A stretch of 5,020 nt of DNA from Pseudomonadota bacterium (GTDB lineage Bacteria > Pseudomonadota > Gammaproteobacteria > Xanthomonadales > Rhodanobacteraceae): assembly GCA_023412995.1 (NCBI GenBank), contig JAEZQS010000048.1:1-5020 (forward strand), in the 5' to 3' direction. The translations under genes and the position numbers were made by a program. This document shows positions 1 to 5,020 of the stretch, piece after piece. How positions within the stretch are numbered: position 1 is the stretch's first letter; each line of letters starts with the position of its first letter. The notes beneath the pieces were generated by a model. That model worked only from the letters and a program-made list of their open reading frames with translations, searched no databases and was not told where the DNA came from.

Positions 1-558
1 TCGCAGGCCGGCATCGATGCGCTGCGCGAGCTGCCCGCCGCGCAGGCCGCCGCCGCTGCGGCCGATGCCCCGCCGCCAGTCGAAATCGCCAAGGTGACGC
101 CGCCGCCGCGCCCCACGGCGCCATCCAAGCCGCGAATCCCGACCATCGCGGTCGTTTCCGCCGGCGACGACGCCATCTCCTCGCCCGCCGAGGACGCGCT
201 GATGGACCTGCTGCGCCAGCGCGGCTTCCGCGTCATCGACGGCGGCCACGCCGAAGGCAGCCGGCCCAACCTCGGCGCGCTCGCCGGTCGCGCCGATGCG
301 GTCGTGTTCGTGCACGCGCGCCCGGTGGGCTCGCAGGAACTGCAGTACTACGGCCGTTCGTCGACCCTCTATACCGTGCAGCTGGGGGTCAAGGCCTACC
401 GCGTGTCCGACGGCAGCGTGCTGTGGACCAGCAGCGGCGACCAGGTCAGCTTCACCAGCCTCAACGCCGCCGAAAAGGCGCGCGAGGCGGTCGAGCCGAT
501 GCTTGACGTCGTCGATGGCCGCCTGGCCGAATTCCGCCAGCGCGGCCGCCGCGGCTGA
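1..558 (+). CDS. C-terminal part of an unidentified protein with a CsgG/LpoB-like alpha/beta domain (5' end outside window)
   Basis: The frame is open from base 1 to the TGA at 556-558, giving 185 residues of a longer protein. The GTG at 94 reads as an internal Val and has no convincing ribosome binding site, so I do not use it as a start. Residues 1-20 are a helix-like, Ala-rich stretch that could be the end of a TPR-type repeat. Residues 21-46 are a Pro/Ala linker. Residues 47-180 look like one compact domain: a strand (PTIAVVSAGDD), a helix (AEDALMDLLRQRGF), a strand (RVID), a strand ADAVVFVHARPV, then two strands TVQLGVKAYRVSDGSVLWTSS and a long C-terminal helix. A hydrophobic strand ending in a 'D-G-x-x-L-W' hairpin is common in the CsgG/LpoB/TolB-N group of envelope-associated domains, so I infer that fold. 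No catalytic residues are visible. Linker plus this domain would suit a multidomain envelope or signalling protein, possibly a Ser/Thr kinase with a C-terminal sensor. That is speculation, because the N-terminal part is missing. Confidence 0.8.
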   Translation, partial: SQAGIDALRELPAAQAAAAAADAPPPVEIAKVTPPPRPTAPSKPRIPTIAVVSAGDDAISSPAEDALMDLLRQRGFRVIDGGHAEGSRPNLGALAGRADAVVFVHARPVGSQELQYYGRSSTLYTVQLGVKAYRVSDGSVLWTSSGDQVSFTSLNAAEKAREAVEPMLDVVDGRLAEFRQRGRRG

Positions 559-584
559 CCAGACGCACGGCGGCGGCCGTCTGG
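559..584 (+). terminator. Hairpin immediately after the stop codon of the first gene
   Basis: A perfect 7-bp stem (CCAGACG at 559-565 with CGTCTGG at 578-584) encloses a 12-nt GC-rich loop and starts one base after the TGA. An alternative inner pairing, ACGG 567-570 with CCGT 577-580, competes with it. There is no T-tract after the stem, so it is not a canonical Rho-independent terminator. It may instead protect the 3' end or cause pausing. Its right arm overlaps the first two bases of the inverted-repeat element. Confidence 0.4.
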
Positions 585-801
585 ATACGCAGCACACGAA
601 GAGAGCAAGCGACAAAGCGACAAAGCGCCAAAGCAACAGCCTGAAACACCGAGCACACCGAGAAAGAAAAGGGTTTAAAGCGGTGGCTGGATAGGACTGG
701 AGCAACCGTCTATCTGACCGGGGCGCTTTTCCCCTGCGATTGCTTTCTCGGTGTGCTCGGTGTTTCAAACTTTATTGCTGTTCTTCGTGTCCTCCGTGTC
801 C
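583..801. repeat. Composite imperfect inverted-repeat element between two convergent genes
   Basis: The outer arms 583-602 and 782-801 are reverse complements at 17 of 20 positions, with 9 bp perfect at 594-602/782-790. The inner arms 642-666 and 743-767 are perfect over 25 bp. The 76-bp centre (667-742) has further short pairings: AAAGCG 677-682 with CGCTTT 724-729, CGGT 681-684 with ACCG 717-720, and GATAG 690-694 with CTATC 710-714. Left-hand arms are purine-rich and A-rich, right-hand arms pyrimidine-rich, and the whole is clearly less GC-rich than the genes on both sides. The element occupies most of the gap between the 3' ends of the upstream gene and uvrD. A transcript from either side would fold into a long hairpin, so it may act as a bidirectional terminator or RNase III substrate. 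It resembles a non-autonomous dispersed palindromic element. I see no target-site duplication or transposase gene, and I cannot assign it to a named family. Confidence 0.8.
603..634. repeat. Four tandem 8-bp units inside the left arm
   Basis: The units are GAGCAAGC (603-610), GACAAAGC (611-618), GACAAAGC (619-626) and GCCAAAGC (627-634). Copies two and three are identical; the first differs from them at two positions and the fourth at one. The corresponding right-arm stretch (768-781) is 14 nt against 39 nt here, a difference of 25 nt, close to three units. This fits local expansion in one arm after the palindrome formed. Confidence 0.7.
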
Positions 802-810
802 TTCGTGGTT
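747..810. repeat. Nine-base-period repeats of the 'CTCCGTGTC' type
   Basis: CTCGGTGTG (747-755) and CTCGGTGTT (756-764) form one pair. TTCGTGTCC (784-792), TCCGTGTCC (793-801) and TTCGTGGTT (802-810) form a second run. Reverse-complement copies occur in the left arm as AACACCGAG (645-653) and CACACCGAG (654-662). Read in one frame, the motif gives an arginine/leucine/valine string (VLRVLRVLRG) that is a spurious translation rather than a protein. From memory, similar 9-nt C/T/G repeats recur in intergenic DNA of many unrelated bacteria; I cannot name a family. Confidence 0.65.
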
Positions 811-845
811 CAGGCTTTCGTTCTTCAGCCGATCAGCCGCGGCAA

Positions 846-3053
846 CTACAGCGCAGCGAGGTTGGCGTAGGCAAGCACCAGCCGCTTGCGTCCGGCGCCG
901 GCGAAGTTGACCTCCACCAGCGTGTGCGCGCCGGCGCCCTCGTAGGACAGCACCACGCCTTCGCCGAAGCTGGCGTGCACCACCGCCTGGCCGAGCTTGA
1001 ACGGCAGTGCCTCATCCGCCGCGTGCGCGGCGTACTGGCCCGCGAATGCCGGTCGGCTGACCTGCACCCGCGGGCGCACCTCGTTGAGCAGGCCGGGCGG
1101 GATCTCGCTCAGGAAGCGCGACGGGCGTGCATAGGATTCCACCCCGTGCAGACGGCGTGATTCGGCATAGGTAAGTACCAGGCGCTCGCGTGCGCGGGTG
1201 ATGCCGACGTAGGCGAGGCGGCGTTCCTCCTCCAGCCGCCCCGGTTCCTCGGTCGATTTCTGACTCGGGAACAGGCCGTCCTCGAGCCCGACCAGGAACA
1301 CCATCGGGAACTCCAGCCCCTTGGCCGAATGCAGCGTCATCAGCTGCACGCAGTCCTGCCACGCCTCGCCCTGGCCTTCGCCCGCTTCTAGCGCGGCGTG
1401 CGACAGGAATGCGGCGAGTTCGGACAGGCCCGCTTCGAGGTCTTCGGGCGTGCGGCGGAAGCGGCTCGCCACGTTGGCGAGTTCGTCGAGGTTCTCCACC
1501 CGCGACTCGGCGCTGCCGCGGCTGTCCTTTTCGTAGAACGCGCGCAGGCCGGCGCGGGCGATCGCGTGCTCCACCTGCCCGGCGAGGGCGAGCGGCTCGT
1601 CGGGTTCGGCGCCTTCCTGCGGCGGCGCGCAGGCGAGGCAGTCGCGGGCGAGCCCGTCGATGAGTTCGAGGAAGGCGCGCAGCGCGTTCTTCGCGCGTCC
1701 GGCAAGCTGCTCTCCTGCCAGTTCGCCCAGCACCGCGTCCCACATCGAGGCGTCCTCGCGCCGCGCGCGCTGGCGCAGCAGGTCGAGCGTGCGCCCGCCG
1801 ATGCCGCGCGGCGGCGTGTTCACCGCGCGCTCGAACGCGGCATCGTCGTGGCGGTTGGCGACCAGGCGCAGGTACGCCAGCGCGTCCTTCACCTCGGCGC
1901 GATCGAAATAGCGCAGGCCACCGTAGACCCGGTAGGCGATGTCGTGCTGGATCAGCTGTTCCTCGAAATTGCGCGACTGCGCGTTCGAGCGGTACAGGAT
2001 GGCCGTGTCGGAATGCCGCGCGCCATCGCGCAGGTGCGTGCGGATGCGCTCGATGACGTGGCGCGCCTCGTCCTGCTCGTTGTAGGCGGCGTACACCTCG
2101 ATCGGCTCGCCGCTGCCGCCGGCGGTCCACAGCTGCTTGCCGAGCCGGTCCGGGTTGTGCGCGATCACCGCGTTGGCGGCGGCGAGGATGTTGCCGGTGG
2201 AACGGTAGTTCTGCTCCAGGCGGATGGTGCGCGCGGCGGGGAAGTCGCGCAGGAAGTGCTGCACGTTCTCCACCCGCGCGCCGCGCCAGCCGTAGATGGC
2301 CTGGTCGTCGTCACCGACCACGAACACCTGTCCGGTGGAACCCGCCAGCACGCGCACCCACGCGTACTGCAGCGTGTTGGTGTCCTGGAACTCGTCGACC
2401 AGGATGTGCCGGTAGCGCTCGCGGTAATGCGCCAGCAGCGCGTCGTCGGTCAGCCACAGTTCGTGCGCGCGCAGCAGCAGTTCGGCGAAATCGACCAGGC
2501 CGGCGCGCTGGCACGCGGCTTCGTAGGCGCGGTAGATGTCGATCAGCACGCGCGTGGTGTTGTTGTAGCCGGCATCGAGCGCGTCCGGGCGCTTGCCCTC
2601 GTCCTTGGCGCCATTGATGAACCAGGTCGCCTGCCGCGGCGGGTAGTGCGCCTCGTCGAGGCCAAGTCCCTGGATGGTGCGCTTGACCAGCCGCTGCTGG
2701 TCGTCGGCGTCGAGGATCTGGAAGGTTTCCGGCAGGCGCGCCTCGCGCCAGTGGCGGCGCAGAAGGCGGTGCGCGATGCCGTGGAACGTGCCGATGGTGA
2801 GGCCGCGCGTGGCTTCGCCCACCAGCGCGCCGGTGCGCCCGCGCATCTCGCCGGCGGCCTTGTTGGTGAAGGTCACCGCCAGCACCGACCACGGCGAGGC
2901 GCCGGCTACCTGCAGCAGCCAGCCGATGCGGTGGGTGAGCACGCGCGTCTTGCCGGAGCCGGCGCCGGCCAGCACCAGGTAGTGCCCGGCCGGCGCGGTC
3001 ACCGCTTCCTGTTGCGCGGCGTTGAGCCCGTCGAGCAGGTGGGTTACATCCAT
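846..3053 (-). CDS. uvrD: DNA helicase II UvrD (superfamily 1A 3'-5' helicase)
   Basis: UvrD is an ATP-dependent 3'-5' helicase of the cytoplasm. It removes the incised oligonucleotide and UvrC in nucleotide excision repair, unwinds nicked DNA in MutL-directed mismatch repair, and can clear RecA filaments. The 735-residue protein is close to the E. coli length (720). Visible motifs in order: Q motif LNAAQQEAV (10-18); Walker A AGAGSGKT (29-36); Ia TFTNKAAGEM (61-70); GTFHGIAHRLLR (88-99); Walker B ILVDEFQDTN (217-226); III VVGDDDQAIYGWRGA (245-259); IV RLEQNYRST (278-286); V LMTLHSAKGLEF (571-582); VI EEERRLAYVGITRARERL (608-625). All catalytic residues seem intact. Residues 685-735 (FKLGQAVVHASFGEGVV onward) match the Tudor-like RNA-polymerase-binding tail. 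Runs such as VDFAELLLRAHELWL and AFLSHAALEAGEGQ are as in E. coli UvrD, favouring UvrD over Rep. The region at 471-490 (with a C-x-x-C at 472-475) is slightly longer than I recall for E. coli. The start MDVTHLLDGLN matches the family N-terminus. The gene converges with the upstream + strand gene. Confidence 0.97.
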   Translation of the reverse strand: MDVTHLLDGLNAAQQEAVTAPAGHYLVLAGAGSGKTRVLTHRIGWLLQVAGASPWSVLAVTFTNKAAGEMRGRTGALVGEATRGLTIGTFHGIAHRLLRRHWREARLPETFQILDADDQQRLVKRTIQGLGLDEAHYPPRQATWFINGAKDEGKRPDALDAGYNNTTRVLIDIYRAYEAACQRAGLVDFAELLLRAHELWLTDDALLAHYRERYRHILVDEFQDTNTLQYAWVRVLAGSTGQVFVVGDDDQAIYGWRGARVENVQHFLRDFPAARTIRLEQNYRSTGNILAAANAVIAHNPDRLGKQLWTAGGSGEPIEVYAAYNEQDEARHVIERIRTHLRDGARHSDTAILYRSNAQSRNFEEQLIQHDIAYRVYGGLRYFDRAEVKDALAYLRLVANRHDDAAFERAVNTPPRGIGGRTLDLLRQRARREDASMWDAVLGELAGEQLAGRAKNALRAFLELIDGLARDCLACAPPQEGAEPDEPLALAGQVEHAIARAGLRAFYEKDSRGSAESRVENLDELANVASRFRRTPEDLEAGLSELAAFLSHAALEAGEGQGEAWQDCVQLMTLHSAKGLEFPMVFLVGLEDGLFPSQKSTEEPGRLEEERRLAYVGITRARERLVLTYAESRRLHGVESYARPSRFLSEIPPGLLNEVRPRVQVSRPAFAGQYAAHAADEALPFKLGQAVVHASFGEGVVLSYEGAGAHTLVEVNFAGAGRKRLVLAYANLAAL

Positions 3054-3065
3054 CGCGCCATTGTA
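3054..3065 (-). promoter_or_regulatory. Probable -10 box giving a leaderless uvrD transcript
   Basis: On the minus strand TACAAT (3065 down to 3060) is followed by six bases (GGCGCG) and then the ATG of uvrD, so initiation seven bases after the box would fall on the A of the start codon. There is no purine-rich Shine-Dalgarno sequence in front of the ATG. Both facts fit a leaderless mRNA. No -35 hexamer resembling TTGACA lies 16-18 bp upstream, which weakens the call. No LexA-type operator (CTG-N10-CAG) is visible, unlike E. coli uvrD. Confidence 0.45.
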
Positions 3066-3104
3066 CCGGCGCGTGGATGCGGTCCCCGCGATGCCGTGCG
3101 CCGG
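3066..3104. other. Inverted repeat in the gap between the secreted-protein gene and uvrD
   Basis: CCGGCGC (3066-3072) and GCGCCGG (3098-3104) are a perfect 7-bp inverted repeat. Inside the 25-base loop, GCGG (3079-3082) can pair with CCGC (3086-3089). It lies just after the stop codon of the upstream minus-strand gene and directly against the TACAAT box of uvrD. It could end the upstream transcript, although no T-tract follows, or bind a regulator. In DNA this GC-rich, chance is a real alternative. Confidence 0.3.
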
Positions 3105-3105
3105 G

Positions 3106-4776
3106 TCAGCGCACCGCAGGCTCGCTCAGGCGGCGCAGTTCCCAGCCGCCGCCGGGTGCCAGGTTGAACGGATTGGCCATGCCGGCAATGACGCCGCTGC
3201 CGTCGTCCAGCGGCGCCAGCGCGCGGATGCCGTAGTTGAGCGGATCGCCCAGCCCGGTGTAGTTCTCGTTGACCGCGGGCGACAGCGAGGAATCGATGCG
3301 CCAGAGATCGGCCCCGGCGCCTGCCAGCACGCCCTGCAGGATGGAGGCATCGTAGGTGCCGATGAAGAGCCGGTTGTCGAACACCGCCATCTGCCAGATG
3401 TACTCGTTGCCGCGGTTGCCGAATCCCGACGCGCCGTACAGCGGCGTCCAGCCGGTCGGCTGCATCGTGAAGGTGCCGGGCGCGGTGCAGGCGGGCAGTT
3501 CGCTTTCGCCGTAGAGCAGCTGGATCTCGCGCGTGCGGGCGTTTTCCAGGTTGCGCCCGCGCCAGAGCGAGGCCGAGCGGTACACGCCATTGGCCAGTGC
3601 CTGCTGCGCTTCGGGCGTCGTGGCCGGGCCGAAGCAGAACGGCTGCGTGCAGGTCTGGTGCACGCGGATCGCGCCGCTGTTCTGCAGGTGGATGGTGCCC
3701 CAGTAGAGCCAGCCGTCGTAGGACTCGACGGCGCCACCGGAATAGCCGAACTGGCCGACGACGCGGTCGGGGTCGTATTGCAGCGGACTCCACACCTGGC
3801 GCCAGTTGCCGGCATCGGCCGCGGTCAGGCCGTCGGCGCCCAGCGGCGGGCTGATCCACAGGCCGACGCCCGCGCCGGTACCGCTGCCATCGACGCGGAT
3901 CGGCACGGTGGTGACGGCGAGGCGATCCTGGCCGTCGCCGCCGGTGTAGCGGCTGACGTTGGCGGCGTCGGCCGTCATGCGCCCCACTTCGGTGAAGGCG
4001 TTGCAGAAGTTGCCGCGGAAGCTCGCCAGGTTCCCATCCCAGCGCAGCACGGCGCCGCGGGTGGCGGATCCGGCGCCCACGTACAGCACGCCGTCGACTA
4101 CCTGCCACTTGCGGATGTAGGTGTACTGCGTGAGTGCGCACGAGCCGAGATAGAAGCCGGTGTCGGCCTTGAACGCGAACACGTTCGCGCTGGTGCCGGT
4201 CAGGCTCTGGCCGCCGAGGAAGGCGATGTTGTCGATCGAGCCGGCGCCGCGGAAGCCGAGCGTGTTGAGGATCAGCGGATCGTTGACCGGCCGCCTGGCG
4301 AGCGTGCCGCTGGCAAGGTCGTAGGCATAGATGGAGGGCGGGCGCCAGTCGCCGAGGGTGGCGGGGATGGCGGGATGGTTGCGTGCGTACTGGCTCTGGG
4401 CGAACTCGCACACGAACAGGTTGCTTTCGGTCGGCGTGGTGTCGCTGCCGTGCCCGTCGAGGATGCAGGCGGTGTTGGCCATCGTGCCGAACCAGAGCTT
4501 GCCGCTTTCCTCGGTGAGGCCCCAGATGTAGGACTCGTTGGTCTTCGGCTGGCCTTCCGGGCAGGTGCCATCCGGGTTCATCGGCGGATAGTCGACGCCG
4601 ATTCCGTCGAAGCACTCGTCGGCCGGGGCCTCGCCGAGCAGCTGGTTGACCGTGAGGACCGGTTGCGGCACCGGCGGTGCCGCGGCGGCGGTCAACGCGC
4701 AGGTCGCGAATGTGCCCGCGAGGACAAGGACGGCGGCGCGATACGCCGCGTAATGGCGCCAGCTTGCATGCTGCAT
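3106..4776 (-). CDS. Exported protein of unknown function with beta-propeller-like repeats
   Basis: I chose the ATG at 4776 because GGAGGT (4787-4782, minus strand) lies five bases upstream and because it places a signal peptide at the very N-terminus; an in-frame ATG at 4818 would add 14 residues before it. Of 556 residues, 1-33 form a Sec-type signal (R13, hydrophobic AAVLVLAGTFATCALTA, small residues AAAA with cleavage near 31-33). The remainder is hydrophilic and rich in Gly, Trp, Tyr and Asn, with no further membrane segment, so a periplasmic or extracellular location is inferred. Short motifs recur: YIWGLTEESGKLWFGT (83-98), SIDNIAFLGG (180-189), VVDGVLYVGAG (226-236), SYDGWLYWGT (352-361), YIWQMAVFDNRLFIGTYD (459-476) and YGIRALAPLDDGSGVIAGM (515-533). 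The pattern, two strands joined by a D/N-G turn and ending in a G-T or G-A, suggests propeller blades of the WD40/Kelch/NHL kind. The mature part has nine cysteines, so disulfides are possible. I see no catalytic signature, sortase or PEP-CTERM sorting tail. Function is unknown. uvrD follows 52 bp downstream on the same strand. Confidence 0.85.
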   Translation of the reverse strand: MQHASWRHYAAYRAAVLVLAGTFATCALTAAAAPPVPQPVLTVNQLLGEAPADECFDGIGVDYPPMNPDGTCPEGQPKTNESYIWGLTEESGKLWFGTMANTACILDGHGSDTTPTESNLFVCEFAQSQYARNHPAIPATLGDWRPPSIYAYDLASGTLARRPVNDPLILNTLGFRGAGSIDNIAFLGGQSLTGTSANVFAFKADTGFYLGSCALTQYTYIRKWQVVDGVLYVGAGSATRGAVLRWDGNLASFRGNFCNAFTEVGRMTADAANVSRYTGGDGQDRLAVTTVPIRVDGSGTGAGVGLWISPPLGADGLTAADAGNWRQVWSPLQYDPDRVVGQFGYSGGAVESYDGWLYWGTIHLQNSGAIRVHQTCTQPFCFGPATTPEAQQALANGVYRSASLWRGRNLENARTREIQLLYGESELPACTAPGTFTMQPTGWTPLYGASGFGNRGNEYIWQMAVFDNRLFIGTYDASILQGVLAGAGADLWRIDSSLSPAVNENYTGLGDPLNYGIRALAPLDDGSGVIAGMANPFNLAPGGGWELRRLSEPAVR

Positions 4777-4781
4777 GGGAT

Positions 4782-4787
4782 ACCTCC
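4782..4787 (-). promoter_or_regulatory. Ribosome binding site that sets the start of the exported protein
   Basis: GGAGGT on the minus strand, five bases before the ATG at 4776, is a near-perfect Shine-Dalgarno sequence. The alternative in-frame ATG at 4818 has no comparable site. Confidence 0.8.
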
Positions 4788-4879
4788 GGCTCGCGTCGGC
4801 CGCCAGCCGGCAGGGCATGACGGTGCGCCTGTGGTTGAGCTGCCCGTATCGATGCCCGCGATGGGTTCCCCCGTGGCCA

Positions 4880-4906
4880 CGCGCGGTGCTGCCGGACTGC
4901 CGCGCG
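4880..4906. other. GC-rich hairpin in the putative 5' leader of the exported-protein gene
   Basis: CGCGCGG (4880-4886) pairs perfectly with CCGCGCG (4900-4906) around a 13-base loop. If transcription begins near 4908, as the possible -10 box suggests, this stem would sit at the extreme 5' end of the mRNA, where such structures can slow decay. There is no T-tract, so it is unlikely to be a terminator. Confidence 0.35.
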
Positions 4907-4914
4907 GGGAAGGG

Positions 4915-4920
4915 AGTATA
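4915..4920 (-). promoter_or_regulatory. Possible -10 box for the exported-protein gene
   Basis: TATACT on the minus strand (4920 to 4915) is the best -10-like hexamer upstream of this gene in very GC-rich DNA. It would give a leader of about 130 nt. No -35 hexamer occurs at normal spacing and there is no extended -10 TG, so an activator or an alternative sigma factor would be needed if the box is real. Confidence 0.3.
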
Positions 4921-4946
4921 GGCCCGCCAGCCGGCGTCCGGGCGCG

Positions 4947-4967
4947 CGACGGCAACGGAATCCGTCG
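4947..4967. other. Short inverted repeat upstream of the possible promoter
   Basis: CGACGG (4947-4952) and CCGTCG (4962-4967) are a perfect 6-bp inverted repeat around nine bases. It lies 27 bp upstream of the TATACT box, where an activator or repressor could bind. A chance occurrence is equally plausible. Confidence 0.25.
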
Positions 4968-4998
4968 TCCCGACCCCCCGCGCCCGGCCCTACGCTTT

Positions 4999-5020
4999 CC
5001 CCCAGCCCCAGCCCCAGCCC
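4999..5020 (-). repeat. Hexanucleotide repeat (CCCCAG)n with a G-quadruplex motif on the minus strand, cut by the window edge
   Basis: Three full CCCCAG units (5000-5017) plus CCC (5018-5020) run to the window end. On the minus strand this gives G-runs of 3 (or more, beyond the edge), 4, 4 and 5 separated by two-base CT loops, which meets the usual definition of an intramolecular G-quadruplex. It lies about 80 bp upstream of the possible -10 box of the exported-protein gene. The total repeat length is unknown because it continues out of view. Confidence 0.75.

Noticed and set aside
94..96. GTG as the start of the first gene
   Set aside because: The frame is open all the way to base 1, the GTG lies in a Pro/Ala linker and there is no clear ribosome binding site, so the gene is better treated as 5'-truncated by the window.
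583..801. CRISPR array or insertion sequence
   Set aside because: The repeats are short, inverted or directly adjacent without unique spacers of constant length, and no transposase frame or target-site duplication is present.
753..1160. 135-codon open frame on the + strand starting inside the repeat element
   Set aside because: It begins with a translated 9-nt repeat (VLRVLRVLRG) and then runs antisense to the uvrD 3' end, so it is spurious.
3054..3120. LexA (SOS) operator in front of uvrD
   Set aside because: I looked for CTG-N10-CAG and similar palindromes on both strands and found none, so SOS control is not supported here.
1398..3167. 589-codon open frame on the + strand antisense to uvrD
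   Set aside because: It is a shadow of uvrD in GC-rich DNA. The translation is low-complexity Arg/Ala/Val/Gly without domain motifs, while the minus strand encodes every UvrD motif.
3044..4615. 523-codon open frame on the minus strand overlapping the exported-protein gene
   Set aside because: Its translation is Arg/His/Pro-rich and lacks a ribosome binding site. The overlapping frame has a signal peptide, a strong Shine-Dalgarno sequence and patterned repeats.
4692..4955. 87-codon open frame on the minus strand upstream of the exported-protein gene
   Set aside because: The composition is Pro/Arg/Ala low-complexity. It overlaps the true start region out of frame, and no Shine-Dalgarno sequence precedes it.

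Overview
The window is GC-rich DNA with tightly packed genes. It most likely comes from a gammaproteobacterial chromosome of the Xanthomonadaceae/Lysobacteraceae type. That placement is an inference from base composition and from a UvrD that is very close to the gammaproteobacterial form; no marker gene here proves it. Nothing suggests a phage, plasmid, transposase gene or CRISPR array.

Layout. Bases 1-558 (+) are the 3' part of a gene that begins before the window. Its last ~140 residues look like a small alpha/beta CsgG/LpoB-type domain behind an Ala/Pro-rich linker. Bases 559-845 lie between two convergent genes and hold a hairpin directly after the first stop codon, then a composite, AT-richer inverted-repeat element (583-801) with 25-bp perfect inner arms. 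Bases 846-3053 (-) encode a complete DNA helicase II, UvrD, with all superfamily 1A motifs and the C-terminal Tudor-like domain. Its start has no Shine-Dalgarno sequence but has a TACAAT box that would place transcription initiation on the ATG itself. Bases 3106-4776 (-) encode an exported protein of 556 residues that I do not recognise by name. It has a signal peptide, a strong ribosome binding site and several blade-like repeats typical of beta-propellers. Bases 4777-5020 are its upstream region, with a possible -10 box, two hairpins and a hexanucleotide repeat at the window edge that forms a textbook G-quadruplex motif on the minus strand.

Gene relations. uvrD is a housekeeping repair gene. 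The secreted protein gene lies 52 bp upstream on the same strand, but nothing links their functions and uvrD appears to have its own promoter. The most unusual parts of the window are the composite inverted repeat between the convergent genes, the likely leaderless uvrD mRNA, and the orphan secreted propeller-like protein.
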